Origin: Lichenostomus cassidix
Taxonomy: Eukaryota > Chordata > Aves > Passeriformes > Meliphagidae
NCBI GenBank assembly: GCA_008360975.2
Contig: CM039180.1
Coordinates: 8,957,122-9,021,121, forward strand
Direction: 5' to 3'
DNA length: 64,000 nucleotides
The notes beneath the pieces are model-generated. The model ran no database searches. It had not been told where the DNA came from and saw nothing but the letters and a program-made list of their open reading frames with translations. The position numbers and the translations under genes were made by a program. Below are positions 1-13,605 of the stretch, one piece after another. The first letter of the stretch is position 1, and each line of letters opens with the position of its first letter.

Positions 1-2199
1 TCTGTAATTTCAACTTCATGGTTGTTTCCAAGCCTGACTGATGTGTTGACATTCTCCTAAGTTTGAACAAATAAAAAAGAATGGAAAGCCTGATTTAAAA
101 ACAGGGCCCCAATCTGCATTGAACTTTCCCTTAGTAGCAGACTTACAAGGTCTCAGGAGATACCATCCAGATGTATGACTTCCTCTAACTGATGACAAAG
201 CCTTTGATGCCCTTATTACTTGGAACTAATTCTGAGATCGTAAGTATGTGTTCAAGTATGCAAGATGCATTCTACCCCACGCAGCTAAAAGAATTAAATA
301 AATGCCACCATACTTCTAGGGTTTTTTTAGATCTTTTATCCACATCCTACATCTAATTTGCATATTTATTCCTTAATAGTTGCACTAGTATAAAACATCA
401 GTCTCTCAACAGGGTGTGAGGGTTAATTTCTACTAAAGTGACTCTAAAGCTACAAAGTACCTATATCTGTAATCTCACTGTCTGAAATTTCTCCTATTTT
501 ATAAGACACAACACAGAGATAAAAGTAAAACAAAATTCTTTTTAAAAGACACAGAAAATATAGTTCCCTATTCATTCATTCAAAACAGAAGGTAGATTTA
601 GGCAGGTAGAATATGCGTACTACACAAGAAAATCATGCCAATTTCAGCTCTTTAGTCTTAACTTCTTAAGGATTTCCAGTTAAAAAATGAAACTAGCAAA
701 AACTAAAAGTAAGTATAAAAAGTCTTGGCACACACACAAAAAAATAATTTTTTTAAAAATGTCTTTACTCAGCTAAGTGAACCTGACTGTCATGGAAAAT
801 GCCCCATTTTTTAGGGCTGGTAGACTGTCTGTGCCTTTCAGCATTAAACAAATAGGCTTTGAGTAAAATTACTCTGATAAAGGATGGGTATATGAAATTG
901 TTCTGAGTTTGTGCTCAGAAATTCACAGTAGACCTCCCATGGCCAGATTGAGATCTGGTTAGTCATATGATTTCTCTAATGGTGTTAGAGAAACAAATCA
1001 TATCAGAAATTCTGTTATAAAGGGATTGTAAAATCTGAGGTACTGATTGGAATGAAGGGCTGCTAATGCTGTAGGGAACAGCTATCCCTGGATGTAATTG
1101 CTGTCATTTCTTACTAAATAATCACTAACCAACCTGAGGTAGCATTGGATTACAGTTGATTCTGGTAGAATATGAAGTTACCTTACGAGGTCTGCTTCTC
1201 AGAAATAGTCAGTAATAGACTTTTATCAGATTTTTCAAATTATTCAATATGAGTTTAGGTAAAAATTTATGTAAATTAGGACTTAACATAGAAATAAATA
1301 TCTAAGTTAGCTGATTAAAATCCTTAAATGAGAGCAAGGACAGTTTTGTTATGGGACACTGTTGCTGGTATTAGCTAATAGAATTAAATGCTCAGCAGTA
1401 CAGTTTGGGATAAAGGTTTAGATAAATTCTTAGTTTTTCCAAATAATGATTAGCTAAAAGAACTGGATAATATGACTAGAGCATTATTGATTATCATGAT
1501 AGTTGTTATTTTGTATTTGACTTGTGTATCAATGAAGCCACATTGGATTTCTAGCTGCTGCATGACCATGCTACATAGATATTTTGGGATACTGATATAC
1601 CAGAGCAATGTAATTTCTGGTATTTCTTCAATAAGGAAGCCATAATCTGATATCTAAATTACTTTTTTAACTTGTGGCAGAAAAATGTGTATTATTCGTT
1701 AACATAACCTAGAAGGGGAGATCTTTACGTTCTGTGTTTTAAAAAACTGTAAATTCTGATTATGTATGTGGGTTTTTATGAAGTTCCTCCAATTTAGGAG
1801 CTGTAGGTTTCACTCTGGAGAAGGTTTTGAAATTAAATCAAAGCAGATAACGCTACATAAAGTTTTTCTTTTAAAGAAGAGAGGAGAAAAAATTGACTCT
1901 CAAATGAGTAGGGTAAATAGTTTCATCCAGAGATATTATGAAATAATAAAGTTTATCTGTAAAATGTAGGAATGCTCAACAACAAAGTTCTGTCAGCACT
2001 GTACAGATAAAGTAAATTTGTCAAAAACATTAATTTTGAAGTTTCAGTGGAAAATGGGAAAAATAAAATACCTAGGTGCATAAATAGAAATGTAATAAGA
2101 AGAGAACTGTAACTTTTATACAGAAAGAAATGAAAGAGGAAATAAAGTACTTGGGTGAGTTGTCCCCAGGATAAATTAATTCAGTGTTCAAAGGATATA

Positions 2200-2524
2200 T
2201 ATGATAGGATAACAGGAATAACCATAAAGTAGCAGTTCTTCTTTGAGGCACATATGAACAGAGCAAGAGGCAACATGCATGCTACAGCAGGCATGTTTAC
2301 CAGAAAAACAGGAAGCTCAATTCCTTGTGACAAGAGTGGTCAGAAATTGGAATAGTTTCTCTAGAAAGATTTCATAATTTTCGTCCATGAAGGTACTCTA
2401 AACTCAACTGGACCAAGCCCTCAACAATCTCTGATTTTGAACTTATCTTGCTTTGCCTTTGAACTGGTACAGATGAACACCAAAGGTTCATCCCACCTTA
2501 AATTATTCTGTGATTCTGTGATCT
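2200..2524 (+). mobile_element. CR1 LINE 3'-end fragment, diverged
   Basis: The right end carries two copies of the ATTCTGTG octamer (ATTCTGTGATTCTGTG), the hallmark 3' terminus of avian CR1 LINEs in sense orientation. It is preceded by a degraded form of the 3' UTR, including a phrase resembling 'AAAGGTTC..CC.ACCTTAAATTATTCTGTG'. Upstream, the 'AGAGGCAACATGCATG..ACAGGAAG' stretch matches the CR1 segment that normally follows the ORF2 stop. The left boundary is approximate. It is an old, non-coding, 5'-truncated copy. Confidence 0.7.
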
Positions 2525-4170
2525 TTCTTAAATGAGGTAATTGGTTTTCTGTAATTATTAAGTGTGATTGATTCAATTTCTCTGGACATATCAGACTTAA
2601 TGGGAGCAACATTAGAAGGTCTTTAAATGTGGTATTTGAAGTATGATTTGGTTTATGCATGTTGAATTCCAGGGTAAAATGGAAAATTGTCTGTACAGCT
2701 TTCCTAGGCTAGTAATGAGTGGCCTCATTCAACTATGTGGAAGATTTAGGGACTATTATTTTGAGCTAAACTTAGAGGGCATTATCTTTGCATTATCACC
2801 ACTTTTTCCCTCTCTAGTAAAAATATAAACTGCATCAAGATCTCCTGCAGTTTCTGCCTTGATCTTTATTTTGTAGATCTTATAGGCATCCCCATGCATT
2901 TTAGTATTTTTCTTGAATGTTTTTGCCTGTTGTGCTGTGAGATTTATTGGTTCCTTCACAACTTGCATTATTTTAGGTTTTAATGATGATGCAGATTGCA
3001 GCTTTTGCTGTTTGTTTGTTTGCTTCTTCACTTATTTGTTTATAAATCTGGAACCTCCTTATATTTCATCTGTATGGCTGTCTCAATTTGATATCATCTT
3101 GGCAGCATCAGGAATAAATGTACAAGTGCAGTCTTTTTAGTCACTGATATCTTGTATATTTGATCACTGCAAACAGTTTAGCTCTGATGAATTCTTACGG
3201 TAGTACACTTAATTAGATGTTTTTATGTTTTTCTAATATGGTTTTACAACAAGCCACTTTTACCATTTACTTCTATGTAAACAGGTAGCTTGCTTCCAAG
3301 TTTTTAATCAAGCAATATTTCAGCAATTTCTATGTCAGTTTTCAGAGTGCTGATCCATTATGTAGCAGTAGCAAGCAGAGATTTGACTTTTCAGGTGTTT
3401 TGAATTGTCCTTTCAATGCTTTTACCTGCATTCACTCAAAATCATAGGGAGTGAATGCCAGAAACCAAAAGCAACATGGTTACAATCATAGTTTTTGAAA
3501 AGGATTTAAACCCATAGTAGCCAGCCTGTAAGTCATATCACTGCTGCAGTGGGTACACCACATCTCAGAACTGTAGGTGCTTATCAGGGTTACACATTTA
3601 GCAATTACACTCTTTAATGATGTTATTTATGGAGAGCATTGCAACAGGGTTGAAAAAACAGATCCATATTATGCCATTATTTCCAGTGTTATTACCAGTG
3701 TTATTTTCAAACCTATGTCAACAGCAAAGTGCTGATATACTTTTTTTTTTAGCCTCTGCAACTACTTTATGGGCAGTGTCTCTCTTTTTAACAATATATA
3801 TGTTGATGCTTTGCCTCAGCATTTGTGGACCAGAAAGATTATTCCTTTTTACAGGGCACATTTGCTGAAAGAGACACAGCCCACAGTTTGATGTCACCTG
3901 GCTTTCTTTGAGCTAGTAACCCAGAGCCCTTAAGAACTGGCCAAGAAAAAGAAACATGTAGGGCATGATTCATCTAACCTATTTTAGATGGCAACTTCAG
4001 GAGATGAGATGAATCATGTTCCCAAGAACATTTGTGTTCTCCACTGAGTGGAGAGAGGGCTTAAACAGCTAACCCATAGGAAGATCATCATGCTGTGGGT
4101 TACTGAGTTTTGTCTGATGAATGCTGATCTTAACACCCTTATTTTAGACCTGAAAAGTAACAGTTCTCTT

Positions 4171-4252
4171 ATTGTTGTTGTTGCTATTGATACTATTGGT
4201 ATTATCGTTATCATCATCATCATCATAATTATTACTATTATTTTTATTTAAT
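4171..4252. repeat. Triplet low-complexity tract (GTT/ATC/ATT)
   Basis: This run moves from (TTG)n through (ATC)n, with four consecutive ATC/TCA units, into (ATT)n. It looks like a degenerate trinucleotide microsatellite. It creates fake isoleucine-rich reading frames on the + strand and methionine/isoleucine-rich frames on the - strand. Confidence 0.75.
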
Positions 4253-7200
4253 TTATATTTAGGACAAGGGATTACCTAAAAATATAGATGCTCAGAATTG
4301 TCATCCCAATGATATAGTCATCTATTTACCTGCCTAGAAAAATTAAAATGAAGTATCATTCTCAAACTCTTTTGTGGTTTAGCAAAATCAAATATGTCAT
4401 CATATGCTGAAGTCACAATATTCTAGCATCCATCCTAGTTTCACATTTTATATATTGGGTTCTGGGTTTTTTGATGAGATTTGAAAGGAGAATTTGGAGT
4501 TAACTCAGCTTTTGTGAATTTTCAGTATAATTTCCATGCTGACTGTGTAAATTTCAGTAAGTTTCTTTTTGCTCTAGTATGTGCTTGAAGTATTATCTAG
4601 GTAAAATCAATAGCAGGGGACATCTGAAGACACTTTGTAACACTGTTCCTATTAAATATACTCTAATAAATATTAATTTTATCTTTATCTTTTAAAATAT
4701 TTTATTCTTGAGCCCTGTTTGAGTAAACAATTTACAAATAATGCTATTCTGTAATTTTAAATTGTATTGAAATTGAATTTTTTTGTTCATCTTCTGCATT
4801 CAACATAACCTTGAGTATCCTCTTTCCTCTCAGAAATTATTCTTTTCAGGGAATGAAGGTATTGTCACAAGAACGCTTTTATTCATGGTTGTTACCTCAA
4901 GGCACATTTGAATGGATGTAAAGTCTTATACAAACAATACAGTGCTCAAGATCTGTGAAAGATAATGTTTATATTTAATAGTTAATATAGCTAATAAATA
5001 TATAATATAGTTTGTAAATCTTTGGAGTCCTCTTTCAGGTCATGTAAAAATTATTTTCCAGTTCAAATGAAGCACTAAAAGAGTATGGAGGTATATTTTA
5101 TTCATTTCAAAATGAAGCTATGTGGAGAGAGCATATCTTACCTGGTAATGATACTGCACCTCTACACAGCTAAGCACTGCTGAAAGCTGTGAGAAGCAGT
5201 GTGGAACTACAGGACCTTGTCCTATGAGATTGTGGTACTTAAATCTTTTAATCTGTTTGCTTCAGGAAAAGGATTCTAGTCATAGTAGAATAAAAATAAA
5301 AGAAAGAAAAATTAAGACTCCTTTCTGTGAAGAAATAGGTAAAAACATTTATTAATTTCATGGAAGACTCTGTTTAGCCACCAGAGTAGGAGGCATTTCA
5401 CATTCAGCTCAGGCTGATGGTGACTTATGTGGCAGCTTAACAAAAAGGTCAAAGCTAATTCATAAGGCATTCGAGAATTTCTGTCTTCCATTTAAATATC
5501 ATTTAAACATTTATCTTTTAAATATCAGAACAATTAAACAATTTGAGATGACTATCACAAGTTATCATTTTCATTAGGTAAAAACATTTGTCCTCTAAAA
5601 CATTTGTTGCACATTAAGCAGATGCTTCTGAGTTAAATTTAGAAATCAAAGAGTTTCATTGATTTGGGAGGCACAAAAAACAAACTAGATGACCATACTG
5701 CTCCTTCCATTTCTTAAATATATGTATCTGCTGCTAATGAATAGAATAATATGAGAATAGCTTACGAAAAATAGAGTCATAAAAATGTTAGCAGGTGCCT
5801 TTTGTAAGTGAAAAAATCACACTTGAGGTCAAGTGTAGTTAGGCACTGCGGTAAATTCCCTCTCTCATCAAAATGTCTTTGGGTAATTCAGGCTTTGATA
5901 ATAAAAATATTAAATAAAACAGTAACAGACCACCTAGCATTTCCTCCTGCCTGTAATGTTATATATTTTTAAATTTTATTTTACTTTTTATACTATTTTT
6001 AATGGATTTAGGTGCTGAATTTTAATCAAACTTTCTTGGAAGCATGTTTCAGATCTAACAGATGGCAATTCTTTTATTTATTAGGCTGAATATTTTTTCA
6101 ATACGAGGAAAACCTCTTTGAGAAACATTTGAAAGAAAATTGGACTGTATATAATCTTCAGTGGAAAATACAGATAGTCTGCGCCCATGTACATTGCTAT
6201 ATTTCCTAGATTTACCTGTTTATGTGAGGGGAAATCTAGGCTTTCTCACAAAGTGCTCCTGTGAACTATGTGGCTTTACTCTCAAAAGAGATGAAAATAA
6301 AACCTGAAATTCTGCAGGATCCACAGCTACAGAAACTGTATGAAAATGTTACGTAATGGCTTCTGCTTCTCTGGGTACAGGTGAAGGTGATCATGACACT
6401 AAGTTTGGTGTTAGACATTTCACTTAGTACTCTCTTGTAGTCTTCAAGAAAAAGTTAAGTGACAGTGGAGAAAAGGCTATGCTGAATAAAAGATAGGTGT
6501 TGAGAGAACAATCATGTTCTCATCTAGTGTTTTGATTCTGTGAATATAGACATTGTGGTTTGGCTTTTCTTTAGAGGGAATTTCACTGTTTTCCTGTTTA
6601 GGGGCATGTTTACTAGGGCAGTAAAACAAGCATAAGCATTTGGGCTCTGTGTTAACGTTTGTCACAAACCTTCAGTGTTATGAGAGAATCTGACAGCAAA
6701 TGAGAGCACCGTAAATTAATCTGAGGTGTATTCCCTACTTCTTTTCAGCCATCACCCTGAACCTAAGGCAAACAGATGGCTGAGGACTTCTCTGAAAGAT
6801 TAAGTGCTTTGATATGAACATCTCTCAGGATGCAATTTACATGCTACTTGAAGCGTGACTTTTTTCTGTTGATTGGATTTTTTCTACCCAAAAATATTAA
6901 AGCATAAAGGAACAAAATCATAAGACATAACAATAACATTTGGACCACAAGCTACTTGTTCTTATAGTGACATTAAGTTTTTTTACTTATTATACAATTG
7001 CTCATTATAGTTCCTTAGTACACCTATTTTCATAAATTCCAAGAATAATATAATATTATGATTCCTTCCTTTTAATGCACCCAAATATGTTTGCATGGCC
7101 TATAAAAGCCTCAGGGATAACAGTAAGCTTTCGGGAGATTGTGTTCTTCATGTCTACTTGCCAGCTGATCAAAGTTGCTGCTTCCAGCAATAATGTGAGC

Positions 7201-10200
7201 TCTTGACTGCCATGATCCTGCGTTTTTCTCAGTATAACTTCAGGTACAGGGGGTGACAGAAGTTGCATAGTCTTTCCTGCAGTGTTACTAGAGAACACTC
7301 TTCCCTCCTAAAACATAAAGCGAAGAGGAAGAGACTGGAGGCTATTCCTTTGCTGTGAAGAAGGAATGAGCAGAGTTGCATATTACCATTCCTTTTCTAG
7401 AGGGTAGATTTGATTAATAAGGTGCTTTTCTTTCTTTGATACTGTAAAACCCTTTCCTAAGATTGATTTATTCATCCTGATTTAATTCTTTGTGTCTGCT
7501 TAATCTAAAATTTGGCTTGCTATGTTGATTTTGTTAGCATACATAAGTATTTAAATTACTAAAATATGTAGGATTTAACATCTTTGTAGTTACTCCTGAT
7601 GTGGGAATGTCCAATTAGAACTCAGGATCACAGAATTGTCTGTACTTTATTCAATAATGCTGTTCACTTAGTAGTGTTCGTGACAAGTTTACCTGCCATT
7701 CTCTATCATCTTTTGTCTTTCTGTCACTGAAACATTTATTTTCTCCTGGAGAAATTACTGCTAACCACAACTATTTACTTAGGATCATCCTGGGTGGCTG
7801 GATTTAGCACAGAAAAACCCTCATGAGCTGATATCTCACAGAGTATTCAACAAAATTGCAATAACATTTTTTTTCTTTTATTTTCTAAACATTCCATGTT
7901 TTTTCCACATTGGAATACAAAACCAGCAGAGAAAATACTTCTACATTGAAAAGTGGAAAATTCTCTACAGGTAGTTCTGATTTATGCGGTAATATAATGT
8001 TTGATTTATCAAGTTTGTGCTGTTGACATGTGTAACCTATGATCCACTATAACCTCAAATCTTGGTCTGCTGCCTGCTGGTCATTCTTCACCCTGTGTTT
8101 CATTAACTGGATCTGCTTGCTCAAACTGTATTATTTACATACAGAATTCCATAGCTATCAAGACATTTTTTAACTTTTCAATGTAATAATTTTAGACTTC
8201 AGTATTTTCCTCTGGTATATTCAGTCTCTCCTCGACCAAAGTAATTTAAATTGTAATAAGAAAACAATAAAAGCTAACAAGTTTTTTTTCATACTCTCAA
8301 GACAGGTTCCCATGCAGTATAGCTTGACATGTTTTTCATTATTTGCCCATGAATTAGATATAACTCTTCTGCAACCATGTCTATCTATCTAGTTTTACAT
8401 TCAACCTGTAGCAGTTATTTGTGTTGTATTCCTTCTTAATTTATGAGCTTTAATGGACTCAAAGTAGAACATCTACTCCTTTCCCTCAACTGCTAGGCCT
8501 ATTCCTGTTACAGAAGACAATTACATTGGTCTGACACATGCCAGATTCTACTTTCTTTTCTTATTTCATTATTTCCCAGGTCATTAAAATACTTTGATTA
8601 TCACTCCAATGTTTTTCTCATTAGCAAAAAAAAGACTCAAGAACTAGAATCATCGGAAAGCAGATAATAATTTATGTGATTTGCAGAAGACTTACTGAAT
8701 AAACTTGACTGTAGAGAAATTCAGAGGTGCTCAGGAGCTTTGAATGTTCAGCCATCTAAATTTTCTAAGTAGACAAGTTGAAGCTGAGGCATTTGTGTGT
8801 AAAAAAGATTTTCCTCAGAGAGTTGTTAGTGACAAAAGGAAAGGTTTGATTATGGTTTCATTTACACCATTACTTAAGTGAAATAAACAGAAAAAAGCAT
8901 ATAAAAATGGGGTATATGCTCTCATTATCAAGCATCACCAAATTGCCTTTTATCTTGTACATCTGCAAGTATGCTCTTATTGAAAATAACTGTAAAATAA
9001 CATACGGAAGGTTTCCTAAAAATTATTTATTGGTGATCTGGTTTCACACTTTTAATGGACTTTTTCTTGCTCATAAATAATTTACATTTTTAATAAGTAT
9101 ATATCCTTCTTCACATGTAGAAATGATGGTAGTTAGATTGTTTTGGAGAAGAGGTAAGAGATCTTGTGGGGGTGGAGAAGCTGTAGACAAAATGTTGCTT
9201 TGTCATTAATTGTGATCATCATCTATTCCCAAATGCCCACGTCGCTTTTAGCTTGTGAAAATTCAGCTGAGAATTTAACTTCCCTCTTGAATCAGGGTAG
9301 CTTTTAGTAATGAGATTATTCTCCCTGTGCTTTGGCTATGCTAAGCCCAAACAATGCATTCAACTTTGAATCTAAGCCATTATTGTCAAAACAGTGTAAT
9401 TTGGAAATTAACAATTAGGTGAAAATATCTTGCTACAGTAATTCCTTCAGGCTTCTCTTGGCTGCCTCAACTTCATCCTTTCTGAAAAATGATGTATCAT
9501 CACCTTGGCAAAGATTTCAGAAGCTGTGTTCCCAAAAATGAATGTAGCATTTGCATTCATTTTGCCTGTTGCTTTTGGGTTGCTTTTTTAAATTTTAAAT
9601 CTTTTTGTTTACTTCTGATAGCTCCATTCCTTCTTCTCCATCATAAGCAGTAATGAATGTATTCATGTTTTCTTTTCCATAAACAAAGAAATGTGTATCA
9701 ACATTATCAGTGCATAAATGGTTCAAAGGTGCTGAAATTCATGCCAGATGCTTCAGTGACTCAGTACCAAATGGTGAAATGCCTGAAAGCTTAACAAGAT
9801 ATTCATTTTTCCTGGTGGAAATGTCTTTTTACAAAGGCCTTTTTCTGTTGAGAGCCATCATTGATCACAGTTCCTCAATATGCAGAATCAACAAGAGCTG
9901 AGCAGTCAGCTTACAAAACAGAGCAATTTACTTCTGCTGCTTGTATTAAACCATGATTTTATAACAGTCAGTTACTGAGAGAAATTTATATAAAATGTCT
10001 TTAAGCAAAAATTTTTTAAGAAATTGTTGTTAATATGTTGTTTATTGGGTTTTTTACAGTTTTAAAGGCAAGTGTTAGTTTGGAATCTATGATTTTTTTA
10101 TTCCTCACAGCTTGATTAAAACCAGAATTAGTTGTCATCAGCATGTGAAAGTTGTTAAATAAACTAGTAAGCCAAAAGGCATTTAGGCATCATTCAGTCT

Positions 10201-11520
10201 GATCAGAGGTTTGGTCAGTGCCTTAGCCTCACACCTGTGCCTCTTCTGACTCATTTTTATTCCACTGCCTACAAGAAAGTGACTTATTTCAAACAAATTA
10301 ATTCAGTAAATAGAGAAGAATGATATATTCTAATGTCATTCTTTATTCTAATATTCTATATTATAATATTATGGTATTCTAATAACCATTCTTTTCCCTG
10401 TCTCATCTACTTTACCCTCTGATATATGAAACACACTCATATTTAGAATGGAGTCATGTCCTTAGATGCAACATTGGATATCACATAGAAAATTATTTTA
10501 ATTATCCAACATACTGATTATTTAAACTGTTTTAGTGTCCCTTAGGACCCTTGAATAGTTTAGGCTGACTTCTAGTTGATCACTGGTGGTGAGCTGCATG
10601 CTGTTGTAATTTAAATGCATTTTTATTTTTAGAATTTATCTTCATGGGAAACTGATCACTAAAGCAAAAAAGGTCATGAACTGAGAACTTAGAGATTTTA
10701 TTTTTAATATTTGATGAAATTAAATGCCATAAGGACACTGACACATTTTCTCTTTAACATGTAGCTACCCACAGAAGCAACCATATATTCTACAGTAACG
10801 AAGAACACTCAGAATTTATAATTATTTCTCCATTTATTCTGTAGATAATATTTTCAGTTCTCATGCTAAAAGAAGGAAGAAAAGTGGGTAGAGTCCCATT
10901 TCTAAGCAGTATCACTTAGCCGTCAGGTGTTATCAAAATGATACATTGTTTAGAATAAAAATGTCATGAAGAACTGTGGATCAAACAAAAGTTTTCCATG
11001 TATTTACTTTTTTCTTATAAAATTTAATGAAAATATAATCCTCTAAATTAACAGCTGGATATAAAAGTCATTAAAATAGATGGAAACATATCCCTTCATT
11101 TAACAAGTCTTTAGAGCAAGCATTTAAGTAGCTTTTAATGCTTTTTGCTCCAGCCTGATGAGTATTATCTTCGTTATACAGATGATGCTGTGAAGTCATG
11201 GAAAGGTTAAATGTTGATTCCAAGGCCACAAAATGAGACAGTTGGAAACTCAAACCACAAATATTAATAGCTCTTTGTCAGTACTTCATATTTAAGTTAG
11301 TTTTTATCTAAATAAATGAATTGTTAAGGGTAATCTTTAAAAAATACATATAAGTATTCTATATTAAAATATTTCTTGATCTTTATATCATAAAAATGAA
11401 CATCTAAACACTTTTTATTTGCAACAAAGAACATATATGGTTCTAGAAAGACTGTAGTCAAAAACTGTTAGATAATATTATGCATGAAAGTGAATAAGAA
11501 ACTTGTGTAGGAAATATTCT

Positions 11521-11582
11521 TATATTGATAAATATTTTATTATTATTTTATTATTATATAACAATTTTTTATTGTTATATTA
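11521..11582. repeat. AT-only low-complexity tract
   Basis: About 60 bases consisting almost entirely of A and T, dominated by TTATTA and ATTTTATT units. It is a simple degenerate AT-rich tract with no other signal. Confidence 0.7.
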
Positions 11583-11960
11583 TCCTTGCTAAAAGTTGGA
11601 ATAATATATTCTTAGTTTTACTACTTAGTTCTCTCTGAGATACCAGTGGAAGTAATAGGAACATTTTCAGGGGTAATTTTACTGGATTGCTTGGGCTAAT
11701 TGTTAAACCAGAGAGGCATGCAAATAATAGATGTACAGATAAATAGGCTTCCAAAATTAACCATGTAAATTGCTGTGAGAGGACAAAGGCAATATGGAAG
11801 CCAATCACCAAAATGCAGTTATAAATAACAAAATTGTGCAAAACTGATGAAAAACAGCACAGGAAGATTAGAAATCATGAGCCAGTGACTTTATTTACCC
11901 AAGGGTCACCTTGACAACCAGTTGTAATGGACTTAGGGGGCCAGAAGACTAATTCTGGAA

Positions 11961-12135
11961 ATCACAGAATTATAAAATCATTGAACAGTTTGGGCTGGGA
12001 GTGACTTCAAGATCATTCAGTTCCAACCCCCCTGCCATGGCAGGGACATTTTCCACTAAATCAGATTGCTCCAAGCCCCATCCAACCTGACTCTGAACAC
12101 TTCCAGGGATGGGGCACCCACAGCTTTTTTGCAGA
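11961..12135 (-). mobile_element. CR1 LINE 3'-end fragment
   Basis: Read on the + strand, this is the reverse complement of a CR1 3' UTR. It starts with an ATCACAGAAT remnant of the terminal octamers, continues with 'TTTGGGCTGGGAGTGACTTC' and 'AGTTCCAACCCCCCTGCCAT', and reaches 'CACTTCCAGGGATGGGGCAC'. These phrases are characteristic of avian CR1 in antisense orientation. The match is closer to consensus than the other copies in the window, so it is probably one of the younger fragments. The far (5') boundary near 12135 is approximate. Confidence 0.85.
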
Positions 12136-13496
12136 AAATTTCTCTTGTTCTCTTTTCTGGAAAGTTACCATGCAGTTTATACCAACTGCTAAATATGCTT
12201 AAAGCCTTAATCTACAGACATCTGGAAAGACATGTTTGCTCCCAAGGCTGAAGACATGTCCCATGTGAACATGGAATACGGAGGATTGCAATAGGATCTT
12301 GAGAAAAGTCCCTGAAGATGAATCAAAGACCAAATTACAAATGTTTTAAGAGAAACAGTAGAGACATTGGAAAGGAAAGGAGAAGGTTTAAAAAACATGG
12401 TAGAAATTGATCACTCTCAAGAAAATAAGAAGTAGTTTGAGACATATTTTTGGTTTGATTTTGCACCAATTTAATCTCAGCCTAACCATGGAACCAATGT
12501 CGAGGTCCATCTCCACAGCTACAGTCAAGGTAATATCTGTGAAATTTAGAAGTCAGCTTATAAGCATATTCATAACTCAAGAAATATTGATTTTAAAGTG
12601 AGTCATACTCACACTCCATATCTATGTAGCTATACATTAGGTCATTTCTCACATTGTGTCCTGACTTCTGCTAACTGTAGGGAAAATCCAGCTTCTCGGT
12701 AAATTGTATTGGTTTTAAAAGACCAAAATATCATCTCTTTAATTTTGCACTCCATTTAGGTGCCCAAGCAAGTATGTTTGACTTTTCTTTTCCAACAAAC
12801 ACATACTGAACAGCTGAGTTTTCAGAAAGTTCCAAGAATCTCAGATAGAAGCATAAATCAATATATTTAGTATAATTTAACTAAACCACTGCCACCAATT
12901 TGTGTTCAGAATCCTTTTGTCAGTACCTTGACAAGAAACAGCAAAAACTCATTGCCAAAGAACTGTCTGAAGAGGAATGAGATGGCAAAAAATTCTCCAT
13001 TCAGTTTCCTCATGTCCTTCACCATCTCTGTATAGTACAATGTATTCATATTACAATATTATAAAATATTCCTGGATTAAATGATACAGAAACAAACATT
13101 TTCACAATTGTTTTACATTGAATTTTAAACTTCAGGTTAGATTTTGAAGACTTGCCATCCCAAGAAAAAATTTCTTTAAAGTCCAAAGGATTTTGTAGAG
13201 CAGCAAAACAGGGTTTAAAATCTGATGTCTGGTCCAAAAACTGGAAACGTTCTTAAAGGTACCTAAGACTAAATCCTGGTTTATTTTTGCTGCTAGTAAG
13301 TGTTCACTTTTCCTCTTCAATTTCTATGACAGAAAGAAGGGATACTGGGTCCAGAAAATAGAAAAGGACTCAGGTTTTAAATAACATTATGTTAAAAGGA
13401 GACAAAGGAATTGGGGTTTTTGTAGATCTTTAACACTCATCCCAAGTCAGTAGTTTCAAGCAAGCTCAATGTGTATTATCATATTATTATGCATTT

Positions 13497-13605
13497 GTGT
13501 TTTGATTTTGGAGGGGTTTTTTGAGGGGAGGGTGTTTCTGTGGGTTTTTTGGGGGTGTTGTTGTTTTTTGTTTGTTTGGCAGGGGGGTGTGGTTTTGTTA
13601 TAATT
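13497..13605 (+). repeat. G/T-rich low-complexity tract with G-runs
   Basis: The tract is almost free of C and alternates runs of four to six G with runs of T, for example GGGG, GGGG, GGG, GGG and GGGGG separated by short T-rich loops, then GTTT units and a GGGGGG run. The spacing approaches a G-quadruplex pattern, although some loops are 8-9 nt, longer than the usual limit. It could equally be a decayed microsatellite. Confidence 0.6.

Larger units (their letters stand above)
1..11960. other. AT-rich intergenic DNA, no gene recognised
   Basis: No open reading frame here exceeds about 90 codons, and none shows recognisable protein motifs or exon-like codon structure. The stretch is AT-rich. 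It contains one CR1 fragment (about 2200-2524), a triplet low-complexity tract (4171-4252), an AT-only tract (11521-11582) and an imperfect hairpin at 965-1003. I see no tRNA, snRNA or other structured RNA gene. By conserved amniote gene order, this could be the SEMA3E-PCLO intergenic interval; that is inference from known synteny and not seen in the sequence. Distal enhancers could be present but cannot be identified from one sequence. Confidence 0.6.
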
